From positions 6,014,001 to 6,078,000 of the forward strand of contig NZ_VIVR01000001.1 of NCBI RefSeq assembly GCF_007828955.1: a stretch of 64,000 nucleotides of DNA, written 5' to 3'. This stretch comes from Kitasatospora atroaurantiaca. GTDB taxonomy: Bacteria > Actinomycetota > Actinomycetes > Streptomycetales > Streptomycetaceae. Below are positions 18,225 to 28,403 of the stretch, piece by piece (the stretch's first letter is position 1; each line of letters starts with the position of its first letter). A program made the translations under genes and the position numbers. The notes beneath the pieces were generated by a model. That model saw only the letters and a list, made by a program, of their open reading frames with translations. It was not told the DNA's origin and made no database searches.

Positions 18225-18642
18225 CCTCCACGATCACGCTTGACCGGCCGGGGCCGACGACCGGTTTCCGGCACGTGCTGCGGGCCGAGTGGACCAAGTT
18301 CAGGACGGTGCGCGGCTGGGTGCTGGGGACGGCCGCCGCGGCCTTGGCGATGGTGGTGGTCGGGCTGCTCGGCACGGCGGGTGGTGGCGGGGCCGGTCAC
18401 GGTGCCGCGCCGTCGGTTCCTAAGGGGCCGGGCGGCGAGGCCGTGAACGACAGTTTCTTCTTCGTGCACAGGGAGTTGGAGGGCGACGGCAGCATCACCG
18501 TCCCCGTGTCCTCGCTGACCGGCGTGACCGCGTCCGGGCCGCAGGAGAGTCCGGCCGGTGTCGCGCCGTGGGCGAAGGCGGGGCTCATCGTGAAGGCGAA
18601 CCTCACGCAGGGATCGGCCTAAACGGCCGTCATGGTCACCGG
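18221..18642 (+). pseudogene. ABC transporter permease remnant with LamG-like extracellular region, nonsense-truncated
   Basis: The N-terminal part of an ABC-2 permease: cytoplasmic start, a block typical of this family (VLRAEWTKFRTVRGWVLGT, about 18-36), the first membrane helix and the beginning of an extracellular insertion (FFFVHRELEGDGSITV...WAKAGLIVKA). The frame stops at 18620-18622 (TAA) after QGSA. Codons after this stop still read TAVMVTGD, which is the expected continuation, so the stop looks like a single-base change of a Tyr codon TAC to TAA. Recognisable sequence ends near 18642. Confidence 0.75.
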
Positions 18643-18644
18643 CG

Positions 18645-18960
18645 ATCGGTTCTCTACCTCGTCCTGATCGCCCTGCTCGGCCTCGGCGTCGCGACCGCCG
18701 TTCGGGACGCGGCGGCGGCCATCGGCACCGTGCTCGGCCTGCTCTACCTGTTCCCGATCCTCACCCACGTGGTCACCGACCCGCAGTGGCAGGAGCGACT
18801 GCAGCAGATCGCGCCGATGACCGCCGGACTGGCCGTCCAGTCCACCACCGGGCTGCACAGCCTGCCCATCGGCCCATGGGCAGGTCTCGGCGTCCTCGCC
18901 GCATGGAGCCTCGCGGCACTCCTCACCGGCGGGCTGTCGCTCGGGCTCCGCGACGTCTGA
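18645..18960 (+). pseudogene. ABC transporter permease remnant (C-terminal end)
   Basis: About 100 codons encoding the last two or three membrane helices of an ABC-2 permease (AAAAIGTVLGLLYLFPIL, then IAPMTAGLAVQSTTG, then a final helix and LGLRDV) with a natural stop at 18960. It is in a different frame from the preceding permease fragment and joined to it near 18645, so sequence between the two has been deleted. Whether both fragments come from one gene or from two adjacent permease genes cannot be told. Confidence 0.75.
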
Positions 18961-19008
18961 GGATCGTCGGAAAAATCTCCGGCCGGGCGGACAACCGGGC
19001 TGCGGTCC

Positions 19009-19047
19009 ATGTACTGTGCCGTACATCGTAGTTACCTGTCAGTAACT
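19009..19047. promoter_or_regulatory. Two phased 18-bp dyads upstream of the enoyl-CoA isomerase gene
   Basis: Two adjacent inverted repeats with the same 6-6-6 geometry: ATGTAC-TGTGCC-GTACAT (19009-19026) and AGTTAC-CTGTCA-GTAACT (19030-19047). Their centres are 21 bp apart, two helical turns. They lie 33-71 bp upstream of the start codon at 19080, a good place for a dimeric repressor such as a TetR-family protein. No regulator gene is adjacent. The function is inferred. Confidence 0.55.
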
Positions 19048-19079
19048 TTGTGCAGGCTCGACCGTGTGAAGGAGCAGCC

Positions 19080-19751
19080 ATGCCCACGCTCGACCGTCAG
19101 GACGACGTGTTCGTCCTCGGCATCGGAGACACCGAGAACCGCTTCCACCCGGACTGGATCGCCTCCGTCAACGCCCTGCTGGACGAGGTGGAGAAGACGG
19201 AGGGCCCGCGGGCCCTGGTGACCGCCGCGACCGGCAAGTTCTTCTCCAACGGCCTGGACCTGGACTGGCTGTTCGCGCACGCCGACCAGGCAGGCGAGTA
19301 CGTCGCCGGCGTCCAGGAGCTCCTGGCGCGGGTACTGACCCTGCCGGTGGTCACCGTGGCGGCCCTGCAGGGGCACACCTTCGCGGCCGGCGCCATGCTC
19401 TCCCTGACCCACGACTTCCGCGTGATGCGCGGCGACCGGGGCTACTGGTGCCTGCCCGAGGCCGAGATCAACATTCCCTTCACCGCAGGCATGTCCGCGC
19501 TCATCCAGTCCCGGCTGACCCCGCAGACGGCGCACGAGGCCATGGTCACCGCACGCCGCTACGGCGGCCACGACGCCCTCGCCGCCGCGATCGTCGACCG
19601 CACGGCGGACGAGGACGCGGTCCTTCAGGCCGCCGTCGAGATCGCCCAGGCCCACGCGGCCAAGGCCGGGCCCACCGTCGGCACGATCAAGACCCGCATG
19701 TACGCTCCGGTCCTGGCCGCGCTGCGTGAGAAGGACATCCCGCTCGGCTGA
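19080..19751 (+). CDS. Enoyl-CoA hydratase/isomerase family protein
   Basis: A 223-residue crotonase-fold protein. Oxyanion-hole segments are visible (FFSNGLDLDWL near 55-65 and GHTFAAGAMLSLTHDFRVM near 97-115), with PEAEINIPFTAG as the third conserved block. The short length and the NGLDLDW/AEINIPF motifs fit the Delta3,Delta2-enoyl-CoA isomerase branch found in eukaryotic peroxisomes and many streptomycetes, which shifts double bonds during unsaturated fatty acid beta-oxidation. The start at 19080 follows GAAGGAGCAGCC. Likely controlled through the two dyads just upstream. Confidence 0.9.
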   Translation: MPTLDRQDDVFVLGIGDTENRFHPDWIASVNALLDEVEKTEGPRALVTAATGKFFSNGLDLDWLFAHADQAGEYVAGVQELLARVLTLPVVTVAALQGHTFAAGAMLSLTHDFRVMRGDRGYWCLPEAEINIPFTAGMSALIQSRLTPQTAHEAMVTARRYGGHDALAAAIVDRTADEDAVLQAAVEIAQAHAAKAGPTVGTIKTRMYAPVLAALREKDIPLG

Positions 19752-19869
19752 GAGGTTCCGGGTGCCTTTGTTTGCGTACCCGTAGTTTTGCGGCCCCGGA
19801 TTGTTCCGTGCGTGCTCGGCGGTGAGTGTGGTGGGCAGGAGGCCACCCCACAGACCTCAGGAGCCTCGC

Positions 19870-20376
19870 ATGATCGCTGCCGCTGACACCCGCCACCCGG
19901 CCCGCCCCGGCCCTCGGCCCGGCCGTACCGCCGGTACCGGCCGTACCGCCGGCAGGTCCGCCGCATGTGCCATGCCGGCGGTGGCCGACTCGGTGCCGGC
20001 CCTACGGCGCTTCGCGCGTGGTGCCGCACGGCGGTGGGCGCTCCCCGACAGCGTCGACGAGGCGCTGGCACTCATCGTGACCGAGCTGGCCGCCAATGCG
20101 GTGCGGCACAGCGGCAGCGCGGACGTTGCGCTGCTGCTCGCCGTCGACGGCGTGACGGTGACCGTCCAGGTCAAGGACGCCGGGACGTGGCGGGCCCGCC
20201 CGAACCCGCCCGGTCCGGCCGCCGAGGCCGAGGCCTGCGGCGGTCGCGGCCTGCAGCTGGTCGAGGCGTACGCGGCCGGCTTCGCCCTGTGGCGCACGGC
20301 CGGCGGCACCCGGGTGGTGGCGGAGCTGCTCCTGCCCGATCCGCAGCCGGTGCCCGTCGCGGAGCATCGGCGCTGA
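19870..20376 (+). CDS. Anti-sigma-factor-like ATP-binding protein (HATPase_c_2)
   Basis: A 168-residue protein with a short basic N-terminus and a GHKL ATPase domain (about 40-160). The N-box is ELAANAVRHSGS (about 73-84), the G1 box is VKDAGTWRARP and the G2 box is CGGRGLQLVEAYA. Streptomycetes encode dozens of such RsbW/SpoIIAB-like kinases that act in partner-switching control of sigma factors or as regulators of differentiation. No antagonist or sigma gene is adjacent. The start follows CAGGAGCC. Confidence 0.88.
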   Translation: MIAAADTRHPARPGPRPGRTAGTGRTAGRSAACAMPAVADSVPALRRFARGAARRWALPDSVDEALALIVTELAANAVRHSGSADVALLLAVDGVTVTVQVKDAGTWRARPNPPGPAAEAEACGGRGLQLVEAYAAGFALWRTAGGTRVVAELLLPDPQPVPVAEHRR

Positions 20377-20465
20377 GCACCTTCCGGTCCACCGGACCGA
20401 TCGCGCAGCCGTTTGCCGGGAGCCCTGGGCCGATCTAGCGTGTCCAGGGCAGGGAAGGTGATCGT

Positions 20466-23339
20466 GTGGCGCGGGTGCTCGACCGCAGCGCGGCATCCTC
20501 CGGCGGGAGCTTCACGTTCGTCGGCCGCCGCCGGGAACTCGGCCTGCTCCTGGCTGCGGTCCGGCACCCTCCGGCGGTGGTGCTGGTCGAGGGCGAGGCC
20601 GGGATCGGCAAGTCCCGCCTGGTCCGGGAGGCCGCCGAGACGCTCGTGGGTGAGAACCGGCGGGTACTGGTGGGGTACTGCCAGCCGCTGCGCGAGCCGT
20701 TCCCCTACGGCCCGGTGGTGGACGCACTGCGGAAGGCGGGCGGCTGGCTGCCCACCAGTGGCATCCCGCCGACGGCGGGCGCGCTGGCACCGCTGCTGCC
20801 CGACCTGGCCGAAAGGCTGCCGCCCCCGCCGCCCCGCCCCGAGGACCCGCACGCCGAGCGACACCAGCTGGTCCAGGCCGTCCACTCGTTCCTGGGGGCG
20901 ATCGGTCCGGCCGTCCTGGTGGTGGAGGACCTGCACTGGGTCGACGAGGCCACCCGCGAGCTGCTCCTGCTCCTCGCCCGCGACCTGCCCGAGCAGCTCA
21001 GCCTGGTGCTGACCTACCGGGCGGAGGACCTGCCACCCAAGACCCCGGTACTCGGCTCCGCCTACCGGCGCCCGCCCGGGGCCAGCGGTACGGCGATCCG
21101 TCTCGCCCCGCTCGCCGAGCAGGACGTCCAGGAACTGGCCGCCGCCGCGCTCGGCCCGTACGCCACGCCGGAGCTCGCCGCCGTCCTCTACCACCGCAGC
21201 GAGGGCCTGCCGCTGGTCGCCGAGGAGGACCTGATCACCCTCTGCGAGCACGGCAGGCAACCGGCTTCCGCCGCCGCCGAGCTGGAGCGCGCCGAGGTGC
21301 CCAGGGGGCTGCACGAGGCCGTCACCGAGCGGTTGGAGGCGCTGTCGCCGGGCGGCGCGGCGATCGTCGAGGCCGCGGCCGTCCTCGCCGTCCCCGCCGC
21401 GGAGTCGCTGCTCGCCGACGTCGCCGGGCTGGACCCCGAGCAGGGAGCACAGGCCCTCACCGAGGCGCTGCGGTTCTCGGTGCTCCGCGAGACCGGGTCG
21501 GGCCAGTACGTCTTCCGCCACGTCCTGGCCCAGCAGGTCGCGTACGGCCACATCCCCGGCCCCCGGCGCGTCCGCCTCCACCGGCAGGCCATCAAGGAAC
21601 TGGAGAGCCGCTCGCCCGCCCCCCTGGTGCAGATCGCCCACCACACGCTCGCCCTCGGCGACCGCGAGGCATGGTTCCGCAGGGCGGAAGCGGCCGCGGA
21701 CCAGGCCATCACCCTCGGCGACACCGGCACCGGCGCGGCGCTGCTGCACCAGATCCTCGAACAGCCGCGCCTGGGGGACGACCTGCGGTCGCGAGCCGCT
21801 CTCGCGCTCGCGCGGATCGCCGTCAACGGCGCGGACTACACCGCCAACGCCACCCTGCTGCGGCGCATTCTCGCCGACCCCCAGCTTCCGGAGGCGACCC
21901 GCGGTGAGATCCGGCTGGCCCTGGCCCTGCTCATGGTCAACCAGGCCGGTGACCGGGCGGGCTACCGCGAACTCGAGCGGTGCATCGAGGACCTGGCCAC
22001 CCGCCCGGCCCGGGCGGCCCGAGCGATGATCGCCCTGGCCATGAACGAGCGGGACGGCGCCTCCGACCAGGCCTGGGCCTGGATGAACCGGGCCGAGGAC
22101 ACCATCCGGGACAGCCCCGACGAGGCGATCCGGGCGTCCGTCCGCGCCACCCGCCTCTCCCTCCTGGCCCGGGACGGGGACCCCGCCGTCTGGCAGCTCC
22201 TGGAAGAACTGCCGCGCCGGGCCGAGGACACCGAGATCCTCAGGCAGACCACCCGAGCCCTGTACAACGTCGGTGAGATCGCCATCGAACTGGGCCACGA
22301 CCGCTCGGCGGCCGCCCTGCTGGCGGAGAGCCGGCAGCTGGCCCAGCGCGCGGGCATCCCCCACCTGGAGTGCTACAGCCGGATCGCCCTGCTGCGCCTG
22401 GACGGGCTGGCCGGGCGGTGGAGTGACCTCGAGGAGCGCTTCGCGGCACTGGGCAGCGAGTACCCCGACGTCGCGATGGCCGGTGTCGAGCAGGCACTGC
22501 TCTTCGGACTCCTGGCCGCCGCCCGTGGACAGCGCGCCCGAGCGCTCGAACAGTTCACCGCCGCGGCCGAGTACGGGGAGCGGGAGTCCCAGGTGACCGG
22601 CGCGTTGCGGGCCGCCGCCGGGCTGGTCGCCGTCCGGCTCGCCCAGAGCGCGCCCGAGGACGCCTGGGCCATCGCCGGACCTGCCACGGCCGTGCTGCGC
22701 CGGGCCGGCGCATGGGCGAGGGCGACCGGCCTGGTGCCGGTCGCCGTCGAGGCGGCGCTGAGCTGCGGCCACCGCCGGGCCGCCGAACAGCTCGCCGACG
22801 ACGCCGAGCGCGGCCTGAGCGGACGGGACGCACCCGGCGCCGTCGCCGAACTCCGGCTCGCCCGGGGCCTGCTCCTCGATGACGGCGAACCCGCCCTCGC
22901 GGCCGAGCACTTCGCGCACGCCCAGCGCAGCTGGCAGGAGATCGGACGCCCGTACGAAGCCGCCCGCGCCGCCGAGTGCCACGGGCGGGCCCTCCGGTCG
23001 CATCCGGAGGTCGCGGTCGGCCATCTCACCGAGGCCGTCGACACCTTCACCCGCCTCGGCGCCACCGCCGACGCCGCCCGGTGCCGGCACCTCCTGCTCG
23101 ACCTCGGCCTGGTACGGCCCCCGGTGCGCGGACGGCGCGGGTACGGGGACCGGCTCTCGCCCCGCGAGCGGCAGGTCGCCGAACTGCTCGCCCGCGGCGC
23201 GACCAACCAGGACATCGCCGAGGCCCTCTTCCTGTCTCCCCGGACCGTCGAACAGCACGTCGCCCATGTCCTCAAGAAGCTGGACACCACCCGGAAGGCC
23301 GTCGGCACCGCCCTGCCGGAGAAGGACGAGGCCGGCTGA
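20466..23339 (+). CDS. Large LuxR-family (LAL-type) ATPase transcriptional regulator
   Basis: A 957-residue regulator of the LAL group. The N-terminal AAA domain has Walker A GEAGIGKS (43-50) and a Walker B region LVVEDLHWVDE (about 155-165), followed by a long helical TPR-like region (about 350-870) and a C-terminal LuxR HTH (LSPRERQVAELLARG through SPRTVEQHVAHVLKKL, about 895-940). Such proteins usually activate neighbouring catabolic or secondary-metabolite genes. Here the flanking genes (ATPase upstream, DUF2236 oxygenase downstream) give no clear target. The start is a GTG preceded by GGGAAGG. Confidence 0.92.
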   Translation: MARVLDRSAASSGGSFTFVGRRRELGLLLAAVRHPPAVVLVEGEAGIGKSRLVREAAETLVGENRRVLVGYCQPLREPFPYGPVVDALRKAGGWLPTSGIPPTAGALAPLLPDLAERLPPPPPRPEDPHAERHQLVQAVHSFLGAIGPAVLVVEDLHWVDEATRELLLLLARDLPEQLSLVLTYRAEDLPPKTPVLGSAYRRPPGASGTAIRLAPLAEQDVQELAAAALGPYATPELAAVLYHRSEGLPLVAEEDLITLCEHGRQPASAAAELERAEVPRGLHEAVTERLEALSPGGAAIVEAAAVLAVPAAESLLADVAGLDPEQGAQALTEALRFSVLRETGSGQYVFRHVLAQQVAYGHIPGPRRVRLHRQAIKELESRSPAPLVQIAHHTLALGDREAWFRRAEAAADQAITLGDTGTGAALLHQILEQPRLGDDLRSRAALALARIAVNGADYTANATLLRRILADPQLPEATRGEIRLALALLMVNQAGDRAGYRELERCIEDLATRPARAARAMIALAMNERDGASDQAWAWMNRAEDTIRDSPDEAIRASVRATRLSLLARDGDPAVWQLLEELPRRAEDTEILRQTTRALYNVGEIAIELGHDRSAAALLAESRQLAQRAGIPHLECYSRIALLRLDGLAGRWSDLEERFAALGSEYPDVAMAGVEQALLFGLLAAARGQRARALEQFTAAAEYGERESQVTGALRAAAGLVAVRLAQSAPEDAWAIAGPATAVLRRAGAWARATGLVPVAVEAALSCGHRRAAEQLADDAERGLSGRDAPGAVAELRLARGLLLDDGEPALAAEHFAHAQRSWQEIGRPYEAARAAECHGRALRSHPEVAVGHLTEAVDTFTRLGATADAARCRHLLLDLGLVRPPVRGRRGYGDRLSPRERQVAELLARGATNQDIAEALFLSPRTVEQHVAHVLKKLDTTRKAVGTALPEKDEAG

Positions 23340-23666
23340 CCCCTCTCTTCAGCCTGCTCACCGGCTTCGTGGCCGGCCATGTCTCGTACGAAGTCGACCG
23401 GGAACGCGCTACCGAAGCCGCCGTGGCAGGTATCCCAGGCTTGCTCGAGCTCTCGCCGCCCCGGGCAGGAGTGATGCCGGCCAAGACCTTTTCGACCGCC
23501 TCCTCGACCGCATGATCAACGGGCTGGTCGGGACGCCCGAAAGATCCACTCGATCGGATGGTGTCGGCCGATCTCGCGCGCGAACCGGCCGCGGCCTGGG
23601 CACTCTGGCCGCGTGAGCCGGGCCGGCCGAAGGGTCTGGCTGCGCCGAGAGAGTGGAGCTTGTCCC

Positions 23667-24833
23667 GTGGAGCACCTCGCGCCGTCACCCGGTGACCTGC
23701 GTACCGAAGGCGACCCGCCGGCCGACCGGATGGTCATCGAGCTGCTGGACTCGGGCGAGATCGCCCATGCCAACCAGGTACTGCACGGGCTGCGGCACAA
23801 CGACCAGCTGGTCCCGGAGGACCTTCCGGCGGTACTGCGCGACTACCTGATGGAGACCAGGCCGGTCCCGGCCTGGGTGGACAGCGAGCGCATCGCGCGC
23901 GTGCACGCGTTCTTCCGGCACGACGGGATCCACGTGGCCTCGGCGTTGTCGCTCGGCGCGATGGTGGGCTGCTACGCGGCACCGATGGGCGCGAAACTGC
24001 TGCACACGACCCATCGCCTCGACCACCCGCACCGCCGGCTGTCCGAGACCACCCAGTTCCTCCTGCACATGATGGCCGAGGACCCGCTCGGCCGGCACGG
24101 GGACCTGGTACCCGCGATCCAGAAGGTCCGGCTCATCCATGCGGCGGTCCGTCAGCTCCTGCTCCGCGACGGGCACTGGGACGTCGCCGAGCACGGCGTC
24201 CCGATCTGCCAGGAGGACCTGCTCGGCGCCACCCTGATCTTCTCGGTCACCGTCCTGCAGGGCATGGCCAGGATGGGTGTCCACTGCACCCCGCAGGAGG
24301 CCGAGGACTACTACTACACCTGGCGGGTCGTCGGGGTGATGCTCGGACTCCGGGCGGACGCCGTGCCCGAGTCGCTGGCCGAGGCCGAGCAGCTCTGGAA
24401 GGAGATGGAGCCGCGACACCTCGGCCCGTCCGCCGAGGGCATCGCGCTCACCGGCGGTCTGCTGGACCTCTACCACCAGATCGCCCCGCCGGGGGTCCGC
24501 GGCGCGGTCCCGGCCGTGGTGCGGCGCATGGTCGGCTCCCAGGTCGCCGACTGGATGGAGGTGCCCGCCGGCCGTTGGGAAAAGGTGGTGGCCGGGGCCG
24601 CCCATGCCGAGGAGAGCGTGAACGCGGTCGAGGAACACCACGTCCTGGCCCGCCGGGTCCTCGACCGGGTCGGACGCATCCTGCTCAACGCCGAGGTCCG
24701 CCGCGTGACGCACGGCCAGAGCACCGAGTTCGACATCCCGTCGGAGCTCTCCGCCGGCGATGCCCCCCAGGTGCCCGCAGCCCGGGCCGGCGACGCGGGC
24801 TGCTGTCCGCAGGACGCCCGCCCGGCGCCGTGA
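23667..24833 (+). CDS. DUF2236 / MpaB-like (latex-clearing-protein fold) oxygenase
   Basis: A 388-residue all-helical protein of the DUF2236 family, which includes the b-type haem rubber oxygenase Lcp and the fungal oxygenase MpaB. The conserved block KVRLIHAAVRQLLL (about 152-165 from this start) contains the expected haem-ligand His with preceding Lys/Arg, and a second His-containing region follows (WDVAEHGVPICQED). I chose the GTG at 23667 because a GGAG lies eight bases upstream; a GTG at 23613 would add 18 residues but has no ribosome binding site. No export signal is seen. The substrate is unknown; the C-terminal tail contains a CC pair and is probably unstructured. Confidence 0.82.
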   Translation: MEHLAPSPGDLRTEGDPPADRMVIELLDSGEIAHANQVLHGLRHNDQLVPEDLPAVLRDYLMETRPVPAWVDSERIARVHAFFRHDGIHVASALSLGAMVGCYAAPMGAKLLHTTHRLDHPHRRLSETTQFLLHMMAEDPLGRHGDLVPAIQKVRLIHAAVRQLLLRDGHWDVAEHGVPICQEDLLGATLIFSVTVLQGMARMGVHCTPQEAEDYYYTWRVVGVMLGLRADAVPESLAEAEQLWKEMEPRHLGPSAEGIALTGGLLDLYHQIAPPGVRGAVPAVVRRMVGSQVADWMEVPAGRWEKVVAGAAHAEESVNAVEEHHVLARRVLDRVGRILLNAEVRRVTHGQSTEFDIPSELSAGDAPQVPAARAGDAGCCPQDARPAP

Positions 24834-24964
24834 TCCTGGAAACCTCGGCGGCGGGCGGCGGGCGGCGTGCTGCTCCGGGTGGTACGGCTGCGCCGGGGCC
24901 AGGCCGTCCGAGTGCGCTCGTTCCGGTGAGTGGCCCTGCTCGGGCGAGCGCGTCGGAGCGCCCG

Positions 24965-25940
24965 GTGGGTGGGGACGGCCGATACTGCGGCGGTGACCGA
25001 CCATCAGAAGGTTTTCCGCGGCGGCTGTTGCTCACGGCGGGTGCGACGGCCGTGCTGTGCGGCGGTGGCGGCGTGGTGGCGGCGGTCCCGGCCGCAGCGA
25101 CGGCAGCGACAGGCCGGGCTTCGGCAACCACCGGCGGCGAACTGCCCGAAGAACTCCTGGGCGACGAGATCCGGCGGATGCCCACCGAGGAGCACGTGGT
25201 GGCCCTGACCTTCAACGCGGCCTGGGACGAGAACGGCCTCGACACCGTCCTCGGCGAGCTGCGCCGGCGGAACGCGCCGGCCACGTTCTTCCCGACCGGA
25301 CGGTTCGCCGAGACCCGCCCGGCGGCGGCGCGGGCGATGGCCGCCGAGCACGGGATCGGCAACCACTCCTACAGCCACCCCCAGCTCGCCGACCTCCCCC
25401 CCAGGGCCTGCGGGAGGAGGTCCTGAAGGCGGACCGGGCGATCCGCCGGGCCACCGGAGCGGTGCCGCTGCCCTTCTACCGGTTCCCGTACGGCGAGACC
25501 ACCCCGCAGGCCATCGCGGACGTCAACGCCCTCGGTTTCGCGGACATCGAGTTCACCGCCGACACCAACGGCTACCTGGGCGCCGCCGGCGGCATGACCG
25601 TCGACAGGGCCGTCGAGCGCGTCCTGAAGGCCCTCACGCCGGGGGCGATCGTGCAGATGCACGTCGGCGCCGGTGCCGAGGGCGGCCCGGGCCTCGACGC
25701 CCAGGCCCTGCCCCGGATCATCGAGGCCGTCCAGGCCCGCGGCTACCGGGTCACCGACCTGCGTACCGTCGTGACGCGATCCGGCGCGGCCGGTGCCGTA
25801 CCGGGAGGTGACGGCCCTACGCTTCGACCCGGCGGCTCGACCCGGCGGCTCGACCCGGGGGTCGGTGTCGGGGATGGCCGATCACGAGATATCTTGATAT
25901 CAAGACGTTGTAGGCGTTGTAGACGTGAAGCGGAGCACCG

Positions 25941-25944
<4 letters not shown>
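24965..25944 (+). pseudogene. Polysaccharide deacetylase (NodB-like) gene with a frameshift in a poly-C tract
   Basis: A secreted carbohydrate-esterase-4-like protein in two frames. Frame one (24965 to about 25402) has an RRLLLTAGA export signal, TFNAAWDENG in the position of the usual TFDDGP motif, and HSYSHP. Frame two continues without loss as GLREEVLKADRAIRR..., RFPYGE, DIEFTADTNGYLG and IVQMHVG. The junction is a run of seven C (25396-25402); eight would restore LPPQGLREEV. It may be a pseudogene, a sequencing error or a slippage site. The out-of-frame tail holds a short direct repeat (cgacccggcggct, near 25827-25860) and overlaps the start of the next gene. Confidence 0.8.
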
Positions 25945-28160
<2,216 letters not shown>

Positions 28161-28188
28161 CGATCGGCCCAGGCCGAGCAGGCCTGAT

Positions 28189-28234
28189 CACGGTGCCCGA
28201 GAACCGCCACACGGTTCTCGGGCACCGTGCTTTT
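28189..28234 (+). terminator. Intrinsic terminator of icd
   Basis: A perfect 18-bp inverted repeat (28189-28206 and 28212-28229, loop CCACA) followed by C and TTTT, about 29 bp after the icd stop codon. Confidence 0.9.
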
Positions 28235-28269
28235 GGACCCGGTCAGGAGGGTCGGGCCTAGCCAGATGA

Positions 28270-28285
28270 CTAAGCGCTTGCTTAG
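28270..28285. promoter_or_regulatory. Putative TetR-type operator
   Basis: A 16-bp dyad CTAAGC-GCTT-GCTTAG located about 120 bp upstream of the MDR reductase start. It resembles operators of TetR-family regulators that control lipid or xenobiotic genes in actinobacteria. No such regulator is adjacent, so the assignment rests on symmetry and position. Confidence 0.45.
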
Positions 28286-28403
28286 ACTCTCCTCGCAAGC
28301 CGGGGACCACCCGTTCGACCGCTGCGGTGCGTGACCGGAGCCGGACCGGGCATACCGGCCGGCCGGCACGCCGGCCGGGTCATCGCCAGCGACAGGAGAC
28401 GTC

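Noticed and set aside
19857..23267. 1136-codon open frame on the minus strand
   Set aside because: It lies opposite the LuxR regulator and the anti-sigma-like ATPase, both of which have clear domains and ribosome binding sites; the shadow product has no recognisable domain.
23340..23666. Small gene between the LuxR regulator and the DUF2236 gene
   Set aside because: An open stretch resembling a short protein (GHVSYEVDRERATEAAV) is present, but it has no start codon with a ribosome binding site and its upstream part is a shadow of the LuxR gene.
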